A stretch of DNA of 64,000 nucleotides from Actinernus sp. WN-2022 (Eukaryota > Cnidaria > Anthozoa > Actiniaria > Actinernidae): NCBI GenBank assembly GCA_030867875.1, contig JAOWCC010000436.1:1-64000 (forward strand). The letters run 5' to 3'. This document shows, in pieces, positions 23,870 to 36,319 of this stretch. The position numbers were made by a program, and so were the translations under genes. Every line of letters starts with the position of its first letter. Within the stretch, counting starts at the first letter, position 1. The notes under the pieces were generated by a model, which saw only the letters and a list, made by a program, of their open reading frames with translations, searched no databases and was not told the origin of the DNA.

Positions 23870-26800
23870 TTAGTGTTAGGTTAGAAAAACGCTATTTTCT
23901 GGCATTTCTACTCAAAATACGGGAAAATTCCATCATTTAAACTTAATCTACGGGAATAGAACGTTGTATTGCCGAATAGTGCATCGAAATCCATTAAAAG
24001 GTCGAGAAATGGCGCCACTTTGAAATTTAGGTCACACAAGTAACTTTGACAGATTAGTGTTAGGTTAGAAAAACGCGATTTTCTGGCATTTCTACTCAAA
24101 ATACGGGAAAATTCCATCATTTAAACTTAATCTACGGGAATAGAACGTTGTATTGCCGAATAGTGCATCGAAATCCATTAAAAGGTCGATAAATGGCGCC
24201 ACTTTGAAATTTAGGTCACACAAGTAACTTTGACAGATTAAGGTTAGGTTAGAAAAACGCGATTTTCTGGCATTTCTACTCAAAATACGGGAAAATTCCA
24301 TCATTTAAACTTAATCTACGGGAATAGAACGTTGTATTGCCGAATAGTGCATCGAAATCCATTAAAAGGTCGAGAAATGGCGCCACTTTGAAATTTAGGT
24401 CACACAAGTAACTTTGACAGATTAAGGTTAGGTTAGAAAAACGCGATTTTCTGGCATTTCTACTCAAAATACGGGAAAATTCCATCATTTAAACTTAATC
24501 TACGGGAATAGAACGTTGTATTGCCGAATAGTGCATCGAAATCCATTAAAAGGTCGAGAAATGGCGCCACTTTGAAATTTAGGTCACACAAGTAACTTTG
24601 ACAGATTAAGGTTAGGTTAGAAAAACGCGATTTTCTGGCATTTCTACTCAAAATACGGGAAAATTCCATCATTTAAACTTAATCTACGGGAATAGAACGT
24701 TGTATTGCCGAATAGTGCATCGAAATCCATTAAAAGGTCGAGAAATGGCGCCACTTTGAAATTTAGGTCACACAAGTAACTTTGACAGATTAGTGTTAGG
24801 TTAGAAAAACGCGATTTTCTGGCATTTCTACTCAAAATACGGGAAAATTCCATCATTTAAACTTAATCTACGGGAATAGAACGTTGTATTGCCGAATAGT
24901 GCATCGAAATCCATTAAAAGGTCGAGAAATGGCGCCACTTTGAAATTTAGGTCACACAAGTAACTTTGACAGATTAAGGTTAGGTTAGAAAAACGCGATT
25001 TTCTGGCATTTCTACTCAAAATACGGGGAAATTCCATCATTTAAACTTAATCTACGGGAATAGAACGTTGTATTGCCGAATAGTGCATCGAAATCCATTA
25101 AAAGGTCGAGAAATGGCGCCACTTTGAAATTTAGGTCACACAAGTAACTTTGACAGATTAAGGTTAGGTTAGAAAAACGCGATTTTCTGGCATTTCTACT
25201 CAAAATACGGGAAAATTCCATCATTTAAACTTAATCTACGGGAATAGAACGTTGTATTGCCGAATAGTGCATCGAAATCCATTAAAAGGTCGAGAAATGG
25301 CGCCACTTTGAAATTTAGGTCACACAAGTAACTTTGACAGATTAAGGTTAGGTTAGAAAAACGCGATTTTCTGGCATTTCTACTCAAAATACGGGAAAAT
25401 TCCATCATTTAAACTTAATCTACGGGAATAGAACGTTGTATTGCCGAATAGTGCATCGAAATCCATTAAAAGGTCGAGAAATGGCGCCACTTTGAAATTT
25501 AGGTCACACAAGTAACTTTGACAGATTAGTGTTAGGTTAGAAAAACGCGATTTTCTGGCATTTCTACTCAAAATACGGGAAAATTCCATCATTTAAACTT
25601 AATCTACGGGAATAGAACGTTGTATTGCCGAATAGTGCATCGAAATCCATTAAAAGGTCGAGAAATGGCGCCACTTTGAAATTTAGGTCACACAAGTAAC
25701 TTTGACAGATTAAGGTTAGGTTAGAAAAACGCGATTTTCTGGCATTTCTACTCAAAATACGGGGAAATTCCATCATTTAAACTTAATCTACGGGAATAGA
25801 ACGTTGTATTGCCGAATAGTGCATCGAAATCCATTAAAAGGTCGAGAAATGGCGCCACTTTGAAATTTAGGTCACACAAGTAACTTTGACAGATTAAGGT
25901 TAGGTTAGAAAAACGCGATTTTCTGGCATTTCTACTCAAAATACGGGAAAATTCCATCATTTAAACTTAATCTACGGGAATAGAACGTTGTATTGCCGAA
26001 TAGTGCATCGAAATCCATTAAAAGGTCGAGAAATGGCGCCACTTTGAAATTTAGGTCACACAAGTAACTTTGACAGATTAAGGTTAGGTTAGAAAAACGC
26101 GATTTTCTGGCATTTCTACTCAAAATACGGGAAAATTCCATCATTTAAACTTAATCTACGGGAATAGAACGTTGTATTGCCGAATAGTGCATCGAAATCC
26201 ATTAAAAGGTCGAGAAATGGCGCCACTTTGAAATTTAGGTCACACAAGTAACTTTGACAGATTAAGGTTAGGTTAGAAAAACGCGATTTTCTGGCATTTC
26301 TACTCAAAATACGGGAAAATTCCATCATTTAAACTTAATCTACGGGAATAGAACGTTGTATTGCCGAATAGTGCATCGAAATCCATTAAAAGGTCGAGAA
26401 ATGGCGCCACTTTGAAATTTAGGTCACACAAGTAACTTTGACAGATTAGTGTTAGGTTAGAAAAACGCGATTTTCTGGCATTTCTACTCAAAATACGGGA
26501 AAATTCCATCATTTAAACTTAATCTACGGGAATAGAACGTTGTATTGCCGAATAGTGCATCGAAATCCATTAAAAGGTCGATAAATGGCGCCACTTTGAA
26601 ATTTAGGTCACACAAGTAACTTTGACAGATTAAGGTTAGGTTAGAAAAACGCGATTTTCTGGCATTTCTACTCAAAATACGGGAAAATTCCATCATTTAA
26701 ACTTAATCTACGGGAATAGAACGTTGTATTGCCGAATAGTGCATCGAAATCCATTAAAAGGTCGAGAAATGGCGCCACTTTGAAATTTAGGTCACACAAG

Positions 26801-29800
26801 TAACTTTGACAGATTAAGGTTAGGTTAGAAAAACGCGATTTTCTGGCATTTCTACTCAAAATACGGGGAAATTCCATCATTTAAACTTAATCTACGGGAA
26901 TAGAACGTTGTATTGCCGAATAGTGCATCGAAATCCATTAAAAGGTCGAGAAATGGCGCCACTTTGAAATTTAGGTCACACAAGTAACTTTGACAGATTA
27001 AGGTTAGGTTAGAAAAACGCGATTTTCTGGCATTTCTACTCAAAATACGGGAAAATTCCATCATTTAAACTTAATCTACGGGAATAGAACGTTGTATTGC
27101 CGAATAGTGCATCGAAATCCATTAAAAGGTCGAGAAATGGCGCCACTTTGAAATTTAGGTCACACAAGTAACTTTGACAGATTAAGGTTAGGTTAGAAAA
27201 ACGCGATTTTCTGGCATTTCTACTCAAAATACGGGGAAATTCCATCATTTAAACTTAATCTACGGGAATAGAACGTTGTATTGCCGAATAGTGCATCGAA
27301 ATCCATTAAAAGGTCGAGAAATGGCGCCACTTTGAAATTTAGGTCACACAAGTAACTTTGACAGATTAAGGTTAGGTTAGAAAAACGCGATTTTCTGGCA
27401 TTTCTACTCAAAATACGGGAAAATTCCATCATTTAAACTTAATCTACGGGAATAGAACGTTGTATTGCCGAATAGTGCATCGAAATCCATTAAAAGGTCG
27501 AGAAATGGCGCCACTTTGAAATTTAGGTCACACAAGTAACTTTGACAGATTAAGGTTAGGTTAGAAAAACGCGATTTTCTGGCATTTCTACTCAAAATAC
27601 GGGAAAATTCCATCATTTAAACTTAATCTACGGGAATAGAACGTTGTATTGCCGAATAGTGCATCGAAATCCATTAAAAGGTCGAGAAATGGCGCCACTT
27701 TGAAATTTAGGTCACACAAGTAACTTTGACAGATTAAGGTTAGGTTAGAAAAACGCGATTTTCTGGCATTTCTACTCAAAATACGGGAAAATTCCATCAT
27801 TTAAACTTAATCTACGGGAATAGAACGTTGTATTGCCGAATAGTGCATCGAAATCCATTAAAAGGTCGAGAAATGGCGCCACTTTGAAATTTAGGTCACA
27901 CAAGTAACTTTGACAGATTAGTGTTAGGTTAGAAAAACGCGATTTTCTGGCATTTCTACTCAAAATATGGGAAAATTCCATCATTTAAACTTAATCTACG
28001 GGAATAGAACGTTGTATTGCCGAATAGTGCATCGAAATCCATTAAAAGGTCGATAAATGGCGCCACTTTGAAATTTAGGTCACACAAGTAACTTTGACAG
28101 ATTAAGGTTAGGTTAGAAAAACGCGATTTTCTGGCATTTCTACTCAAAATACGGGAAAATTCCATCATTTAAACTTAATCTACGGGAATAGAACGTTGTA
28201 TTGCCGAATAGTGCATCGAAATCCATTAAAAGGTCGATAAATGGCGCCACTTTGAAATTTAGGTCACACAAGTAACTTTGACAGATTAAGGTTAGGTTAG
28301 AAAAACGCGATTTTCTGGCATTTCTACTCAAAATACGGGGAAATTCCATCATTTAAACTTAATCTACGGGAATAGAACGTTGTATTGCCGAATAGTGCAT
28401 CGAAATCCATTAAAAGGTCGAGAAATGGCGCCACTTTGAAATTTAGGTCACACAAGTAACTTTGACAGATTAAGGTTAGGTTAGAAAAACGCGATTTTCT
28501 GGCATTTCTACTCAAAATACGGGAAAATTCCATCATTTAAACTTAATCTACGGGAATAGAACATTGTATTGCCGAATAGTGCATCGAAATCCATTAAAAG
28601 GTCGAGAAATGGCGCCACTTTGAAATTTAGGTCACACAAGTAACTTTGACAGATTAAGGTTAGGTTAGAAAAACGCGATTTTCTGGCATTTCTACTCAAA
28701 ATACGGGAAAATTCCATCATTTAAACTTAATCTACGGGAATAGAACGTTGTATTGCCGAATAGTGCATCGAAATCCATTAAAAGGTCGAGAAATGGCGCC
28801 ACTTTGAAATTTAGGTCACACAAGTAACTTTGACAGATTAAGGTTAGGTTAGAAAAACGCGATTTTCTGGCATTTCTACTCAAAATACGGGAAAATTCCA
28901 TCATTTAAACTTAATCTACGGGAATAGAACGTTGTATTGCCGAATAGTGCATCGAAATCCATTAAAAGGTCGAGAAATGGCGCCACTTTGAAATTTAGGT
29001 CACACAAGTAACTTTGACAGATTAAGGTTAGGTTAGAAAAACGCGATTTTCTGGCATTTCTACTCAAAATACGGGAAAATTCCATCATTTAAACTTAATC
29101 TACGGGAATAGAACGTTGTATTGCCGAATAGTGCATCGAAATCCATTAAAAGGTCGAGAAATGGCGCCACTTTGAAATTTAGGTCACACAAGTAACTTTG
29201 ACAGATTAGTGTTAGGTTAGAAAAACGCGATTTTCTGGCATTTCTACTCAAAATACGGGAAAATTCCATCATTTAAACTTAATCTACGGGAATAGAACGT
29301 TGTATTGCCGAATAGTGCATCGAAATCCATTAAAAGGTCGAGAAATGGCGCCACTTTGAAATTTAGGTCACACAAGTAACTTTGACAGATTAAGGTTAGG
29401 TTAGAAAAACGCGATTTTCTGGCATTTCTACTCAAAATACGGGGAAATTCCATCATTTAAACTTAATCTACGGGAATAGAACGTTGTATTGCCGAATAGT
29501 GCATCGAAATCCATTAAAAGGTCGAGAAATGGCGCCACTTTGAAATTTAGGTCACACAAGTAACTTTGACAGATTAAGGTTAGGTTAGAAAAACGCGATT
29601 TTCTGGCATTTCTACTCAAAATACGGGAAAATTCCATCATTTAAACTTAATCTACGGGAATAGAACGTTGTATTGCCGAATAGTGCATCGAAATCCATTA
29701 AAAGGTCGAGAAATGGCGCCACTTTGAAATTTAGGTCACACAAGTAACTTTGACAGATTAAGGTTAGGTTAGAAAAACGCGATTTTCTGGCATTTCTACT

Positions 29801-30282
29801 CAAAATACGGGAAAATTCCATCATTTAAACTTAATCTACGGGAATAGAACGTTGTATTGCCGAATAGTGCATCGAAATCCATTAAAAGGTCGAGAAATGG
29901 CGCCACTTTGAAATTTAGGTCACACAAGTAACTTTGACAGATTAAGGTTAGGTTAGAAAAACGCGATTTTCTGGCATTTCTACTCAAAATACGGGAAAAT
30001 TCCATCATTTAAACTTAATCTACGGGAATAGAACGTTGTATTGCCGAATAGTGCATCGAAATCCATTAAAAGGTCGAGAAATGGCGCCACTTTGAAATTT
30101 AGGTCACACAAGTAACTTTGACAGATTAAGGTTAGGTTAGAAAAACGCGATTTTCTGGCATTTCTACTCAAAATACGGGAAAATTCCATCATTTAAACTT
30201 AATCTACGGGAATAGAACGTTGTATTGCCGAATAGTGCATCGAAATCCATTAAAAGGTCGAGAAATGGCGCCACTTTGAAAT
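23870..30282. repeat. A-monomer run, 35 copies (L7 to S8)
   Basis: GGCGCC sites from 24011 to 30267 are exactly 34 x 184 apart, so there are no net indels. TTAGTGTTAGG occurs near 24056, 24792, 25528, 26448, 27920 and 29208; CGGGGAAATT near 25024, 25760, 26864, 27232, 28336 and 29440; GATAAA near 24188, 26580, 28053 and 28231. Variants therefore recur in blocks of 4-8 monomers. From about 27.74 kb on, the order of variants repeats the start of the 104-monomer run. Confidence 0.96.
27740..29680. repeat. Segment matching 3.68-5.62 kb, offset about 24,059 bp
   Basis: The order TATGGG (27967), GATAAA (28053), CGGGGAAATT (28336), AACATT (28563), TTAGTGTTAGG (29208), CGGGGAAATT (29440) matches 3907, 3993, 4277, 4503, 5148, 5381. 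One difference is GATAAA instead of GAGAAA in the third monomer. It marks a long-distance duplication inside the block, without the flanking B. Confidence 0.8.
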
Positions 30283-30616
30283 TGTTGAACTCATCCTGCC
30301 CACCACCCCCCCCCCCCCCTCCCCTCCGCCCTCCCTCCTAAAGTACCTAGAGATGAATTACGGGATCGAAAGTGCACAAAAGTCTTAAACTGTCATTTGC
30401 CCTTTCATAATAACGCTAAAAATACGAGCTACTGGCTTTTAAAGCTTAGAGGCACACAAGAATCTTGTGTGCCTTTAAGCTTTAAAAGCCAGTAACTCGT
30501 GTTTTTGCCGTTTTCTAGAAACAGCAAATGGCAGTTGAAGACTTTTCTGGCCTTTCTATCCCATAATTGACTTGTCTTAGATTTATCCCATAATTTCTTA
30601 ATTTGAGAGCTAGAGG
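30283..30616. repeat. B cassette S8, short form
   Basis: 334 bp, C-run of 14. Confidence 0.95.
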
Positions 30617-30957
30617 TTAGTGTTAGGTTAGAAAAACGCTATTTTCTGGCATTTCTACTCAAAATACGGGAAAATTCCATCATTTAAACTTAATCTACGG
30701 GAATAGAACGTTGTATTGCCGAATAGTGCATCGAAATCCATTAAAAGGTCGAGAAATGGCGCCACTTTGAAATTTAGGTCACACAAGTAACTTTGACAGA
30801 TTAGTGTTAGGTTAGAAAAACGCGATTTTCTGGCATTTCTACTCAAAATACGGGGAAATTCCATCATTTAAACTTAATCTACGGGAATAGAACGTTGTAT
30901 TGCCGAATAGTGCATCGAAATCCATTAAAAGGTCGAGAAATGGCGCCACTTTGAAAT
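30617..30957. repeat. A-monomer run, 2 copies (S8 to L9)
   Basis: S-2-L module; CGGGGAAATT near 30852. Confidence 0.95.
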
Positions 30958-31357
30958 TGTTGAACTCATCCTGCCCACCACCCCCCCCCCCCCCCCCTCC
31001 CCTCCGCCCTCCCTCCTAAAGTACCTAGAGATGAATTACGGGATCGAAAGTGCACAAAAGTCTTAAACTGTCATTTGCCCTTTCATAATAACGCTAAAAA
31101 TACGAGCTACTGGCTTTTAAAGCTTAGAGGCACACAAGATCTAGCATGTTTTCACAAAAGGGGGTGTTAGGTTCTAAGGGTCCTTTTCTGAAAACAGCCT
31201 AGATCTTGTGTGCCTTTAAGCTTTAAAAGCCAGTAACTCGTGTTTTTGCCGTTTTCTAGAAACAGCAAATGGCAGTTGAAGACTTTTCTGGCCTTTCTAT
31301 CCCATAATTGACTTGTCTTAGATTTATCCCATAATTTCTTAATTTGAGAGCTAGAGG
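30958..31357. repeat. B cassette L9, long form
   Basis: 400 bp, C-run of 17. The next long copy is 16.6 kb away, at 48003. Confidence 0.95.
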
Positions 31358-31882
31358 TTAGTGTTAGGTTAGAAAAACGCTATTTTCTGGCATTTCTACT
31401 CAAAATACGGGAAAATTCCATCATTTAAACTTAATCTACGGGAATAGAACGTTGTATTGCCGAATAGTGCATCGAAATCCATTAAAAGGTCGAGAAATGG
31501 CGCCACTTTGAAATTTAGGTCACACAAGTAACTTTGACAGATTAGTGTTAGGTTAGAAAAACGCGATTTTCTGGCATTTCTACTCAAAATACGGGAAAAT
31601 TCCATCATTTAAACTTAATCTACGGGAATAGAACGTTGTATTGCCGAATAGTGCATCGAAATCCATTAAAAGGTCGATAAATGGCGCCACTTTGAAATTT
31701 AGGTCACACAAGTAACTTTGACAGATTAAGGTTAGGTTAGAAAAACGCGATTTTCTGGCATTTCTACTCAAAATACGGGAAAATTCCATCATTTAAACTT
31801 AATCTACGGGAATAGAACGTTGTATTGCCGAATAGTGCATCGAAATCCATTAAAAGGTCGAGAAATGGCGCCACTTTGAAAT
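31358..31882. repeat. A-monomer run, 3 copies (L9 to S10)
   Basis: Middle monomer with GATAAA near 31676, as in the other L-3 modules. Confidence 0.95.
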
Positions 31883-32214
31883 TGTTGAACTCATCCTGCC
31901 CACCACCCCCCCCCCCCTCCCCTCCGCCCTCCCTCCTAAAGTACCTAGAGATGAATTACGGGATCGAAAGTGCACAAAAGTCTTAAACTGTCATTTGCCC
32001 TTTCATAATAACGCTAAAAATACGAGCTACTGGCTTTTAAAGCTTAGAGGCACACAAGAATCTTGTGTGCCTTTAAGCTTTAAAAGCCAGTAACTCGTGT
32101 TTTTGCCGTTTTCTAGAAACAGCAAATGGCAGTTGAAGACTTTTCTGGCCTTTCTATCCCATAATTGACTTGTCTTAGATTTATCCCATAATTTCTTAAT
32201 TTGAGAGCTAGAGG
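31883..32214. repeat. B cassette S10, short form
   Basis: 332 bp, C-run of 12. Starts a stretch with only short cassettes. Confidence 0.95.
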
Positions 32215-34027
32215 TTAGTGTTAGGTTAGAAAAACGCTATTTTCTGGCATTTCTACTCAAAATACGGGAAAATTCCATCATTTAAACTTAATCTACGGGA
32301 ATAGAACGTTGTATTGCCGAATAGTGCATCGAAATCCATTAAAAGGTCGAGAAATGGCGCCACTTTGAAATTTAGGTCACACAAGTAACTTTGACAGATT
32401 AAGGTTAGGTTAGAAAAACGCGATTTTCTGGCATTTCTACTCAAAATACGGGAAAATTCCATCATTTAAACTTAATCTACGGGAATAGAACGTTGTATTG
32501 CCGAATAGTGCATCGAAATCCATTAAAAGGTCGATAAATGGCGCCACTTTGAAATTTAGGTCACACAAGTAACTTTGACAGATTAAGGTTAGGTTAGAAA
32601 AACGCGATTTTCTGGCATTTCTACTCAAAATACGGGGAAATTCCATCATTTAAACTTAATCTACGGGAATAGAACGTTGTATTGCCGAATAGTGCATCGA
32701 AATCCATTAAAAGGTCGAGAAATGGCGCCACTTTGAAATTTAGGTCACACAAGTAACTTTGACAGATTAAGGTTAGGTTAGAAAAACGCGATTTTCTGGC
32801 ATTTCTACTCAAAATACGGGAAAATTCCATCATTTAAACTTAATCTACGGGAATAGAACGTTGTATTGCCGAATAGTGCATCGAAATCCATTAAAAGGTC
32901 GAGAAATGGCGCCACTTTGAAATTTAGGTCACACAAGTAACTTTGACAGATTAAGGTTAGGTTAGAAAAACGCGATTTTCTGGCATTTCTACTCAAAATA
33001 CGGGAAAATTCCATCATTTAAACTTAATCTACGGGAATAGAACATTGTATTGCCGAATAGTGCATCGAAATCCATTAAAAGGTCGAGAAATGGCGCCACT
33101 TTGAAATTTAGGTCACACAAGTAACTTTGACAGATTAAGGTTAGGTTAGAAAAACGCGATTTTCTGGCATTTCTACTCAAAATACGGGAAAATTCCATCA
33201 TTTAAACTTAATCTACGGGAATAGAACGTTGTATTGCCGAATAGTGCATCGAAATCCATTAAAAGGTCGAGAAATGGCGCCACTTTGAAATTTAGGTCAC
33301 ACAAGTAACTTTGACAGATTAAGGTTAGGTTAGAAAAACGCGATTTTCTGGCATTTCTACTCAAAATACGGGGAAATTCCATCATTTAAACTTAATCTAC
33401 GGGAATAGAACGTTGTATTGCCGAATAGTGCATCGAAATCCATTAAAAGGTCGAGAAATGGCGCCACTTTGAAATTTAGGTCACACAAGTAACTTTGACA
33501 GATTAAGGTTAGGTTAGAAAAACGCGATTTTCTGGCATTTCTACTCAAAATACGGGAAAATTCCATCATTTAAACTTAATCTACGGGAATAGAACATTGT
33601 ATTGCCGAATAGTGCATCGAAATCCATTAAAAGGTCGAGAAATGGCGCCACTTTGAAATTTAGGTCACACAAGTAACTTTGACAGATTAAGGTTAGGTTA
33701 GAAAAACGCGATTTTCTGGCATTTCTACTCAAAATACGGGAAAATTCCATCATTTAAACTTAATCTACGGGAATAGAACGTTGTATTGCCGAATAGTGCA
33801 TCGAAATCCATTAAAAGGTCGAGAAATGGCGCCACTTTGAAATTTAGGTCACACAAGTAACTTTGACAGATTAAGGTTAGGTTAGAAAAACGCGATTTTC
33901 TGGCATTTCTACTCAAAATACGGGAAAATTCCATCATTTAAACTTAATCTACGGGAATAGAACGTTGTATTGCCGAATAGTGCATCGAAATCCATTAAAA
34001 GGTCGAGAAATGGCGCCACTTTGAAAT
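32215..34027. repeat. A-monomer run, 10 copies (S10 to S11)
   Basis: GATAAA near 32533, CGGGGAAATT near 32633 and 33369, AACATT near 33043 and 33594. The triplet GATAAA, CGGGGAAATT, AACATT opens this run and the next four. Confidence 0.95.
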
Positions 34028-34359
34028 TGTTGAACTCATCCTGCCCACCACCCCCCCCCCCCTCCCCTCCGCCCTCCCTCCTAAAGTACCTAGAGATGAA
34101 TTACGGGATCGAAAGTGCACAAAAGTCTTAAACTGTCATTTGCCCTTTCATAATAACGCTAAAAATACGAGCTACTGGCTTTTAAAGCTTAGAGGCACAC
34201 AAGAATCTTGTGTGCCTTTAAGCTTTAAAAGCCAGTAACTCGTGTTTTTGCCGTTTTCTAGAAACAGCAAATGGCAGTTGAAGACTTTTCTGGCCTTTCT
34301 ATCCCATAATTGACTTGTCTTAGATTTATCCCATAATTTCTTAATTTGAGAGCTAGAGG
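34028..34359. repeat. B cassette S11, short form
   Basis: 332 bp, C-run of 12. Confidence 0.95.
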
Positions 34360-35988
34360 TTAGTGTTAGGTTAGAAAAACGCTATTTTCTGGCATTTCTA
34401 CTCAAAATACGGGAAAATTCCATCATTTAAACTTAATCTACGGGAATAGAACGTTGTATTGCCGAATAGTGCATCGAAATCCATTAAAAGGTCGAGAAAT
34501 GGCGCCACTTTGAAATTTAGGTCACACAAGTAACTTTGACAGATTAAGGTTAGGTTAGAAAAACGCGATTTTCTGGCATTTCTACTCAAAATACGGGAAA
34601 ATTCCATCATTTAAACTTAATCTACGGGAATAGAACGTTGTATTGCCGAATAGTGCATCGAAATCCATTAAAAGGTCGATAAATGGCGCCACTTTGAAAT
34701 TTAGGTCACACAAGTAACTTTGACAGATTAAGGTTAGGTTAGAAAAACGCGATTTTCTGGCATTTCTACTCAAAATACGGGGAAATTCCATCATTTAAAC
34801 TTAATCTACGGGAATAGAACGTTGTATTGCCGAATAGTGCATCGAAATCCATTAAAAGGTCGAGAAATGGCGCCACTTTGAAATTTAGGTCACACAAGTA
34901 ACTTTGACAGATTAAGGTTAGGTTAGAAAAACGCGATTTTCTGGCATTTCTACTCAAAATACGGGAAAATTCCATCATTTAAACTTAATCTACGGGAATA
35001 GAACATTGTATTGCCGAATAGTGCATCGAAATCCATTAAAAGGTCGAGAAATGGCGCCACTTTGAAATTTAGGTCACACAAGTAACTTTGACAGATTAAG
35101 GTTAGGTTAGAAAAACGCGATTTTCTGGCATTTCTACTCAAAATACGGGAAAATTCCATCATTTAAACTTAATCTACGGGAATAGAACGTTGTATTGCCG
35201 AATAGTGCATCGAAATCCATTAAAAGGTCGAGAAATGGCGCCACTTTGAAATTTAGGTCACACAAGTAACTTTGACAGATTAAGGTTAGGTTAGAAAAAC
35301 GCGATTTTCTGGCATTTCTACTCAAAATACGGGGAAATTCCATCATTTAAACTTAATCTACGGGAATAGAACGTTGTATTGCCGAATAGTGCATCGAAAT
35401 CCATTAAAAGGTCGAGAAATGGCGCCACTTTGAAATTTAGGTCACACAAGTAACTTTGACAGATTAAGGTTAGGTTAGAAAAACGCGATTTTCTGGCATT
35501 TCTACTCAAAATACGGGAAAATTCCATCATTTAAACTTAATCTACGGGAATAGAACATTGTATTGCCGAATAGTGCATCGAAATCCATTAAAAGGTCGAG
35601 AAATGGCGCCACTTTGAAATTTAGGTCACACAAGTAACTTTGACAGATTAAGGTTAGGTTAGAAAAACGCGATTTTCTGGCATTTCTACTCAAAATACGG
35701 GAAAATTCCATCATTTAAACTTAATCTACGGGAATAGAACGTTGTATTGCCGAATAGTGCATCGAAATCCATTAAAAGGTCGAGAAATGGCGCCACTTTG
35801 AAATTTAGGTCACACAAGTAACTTTGACAGATTAAGGTTAGGTTAGAAAAACGCGATTTTCTGGCATTTCTACTCAAAATACGGGAAAATTCCATCATTT
35901 AAACTTAATCTACGGGAATAGAACGTTGTATTGCCGAATAGTGCATCGAAATCCATTAAAAGGTCGAGAAATGGCGCCACTTTGAAAT
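34360..35988. repeat. A-monomer run, 9 copies (S11 to S12)
   Basis: GATAAA near 34678, CGGGGAAATT near 34778 and 35330, AACATT near 35004 and 35556. It resembles the preceding run with one monomer fewer. Confidence 0.95.
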
Positions 35989-36319
35989 TGTTGAACTCAT
36001 CCTGCCCACCACCCCCCCCCCCTCCCCTCCGCCCTCCCTCCTAAAGTACCTAGAGATGAATTACGGGATCGAAAGTGCACAAAAGTCTTAAACTGTCATT
36101 TGCCCTTTCATAATAACGCTAAAAATACGAGCTACTGGCTTTTAAAGCTTAGAGGCACACAAGAATCTTGTGTGCCTTTAAGCTTTAAAAGCCAGTAACT
36201 CGTGTTTTTGCCGTTTTCTAGAAACAGCAAATGGCAGTTGAAGACTTTTCTGGCCTTTCTATCCCATAATTGACTTGTCTTAGATTTATCCCATAATTTC
36301 TTAATTTGAGAGCTAGAGG
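35989..36319. repeat. B cassette S12, short form
   Basis: 331 bp, C-run of 11. Confidence 0.95.
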
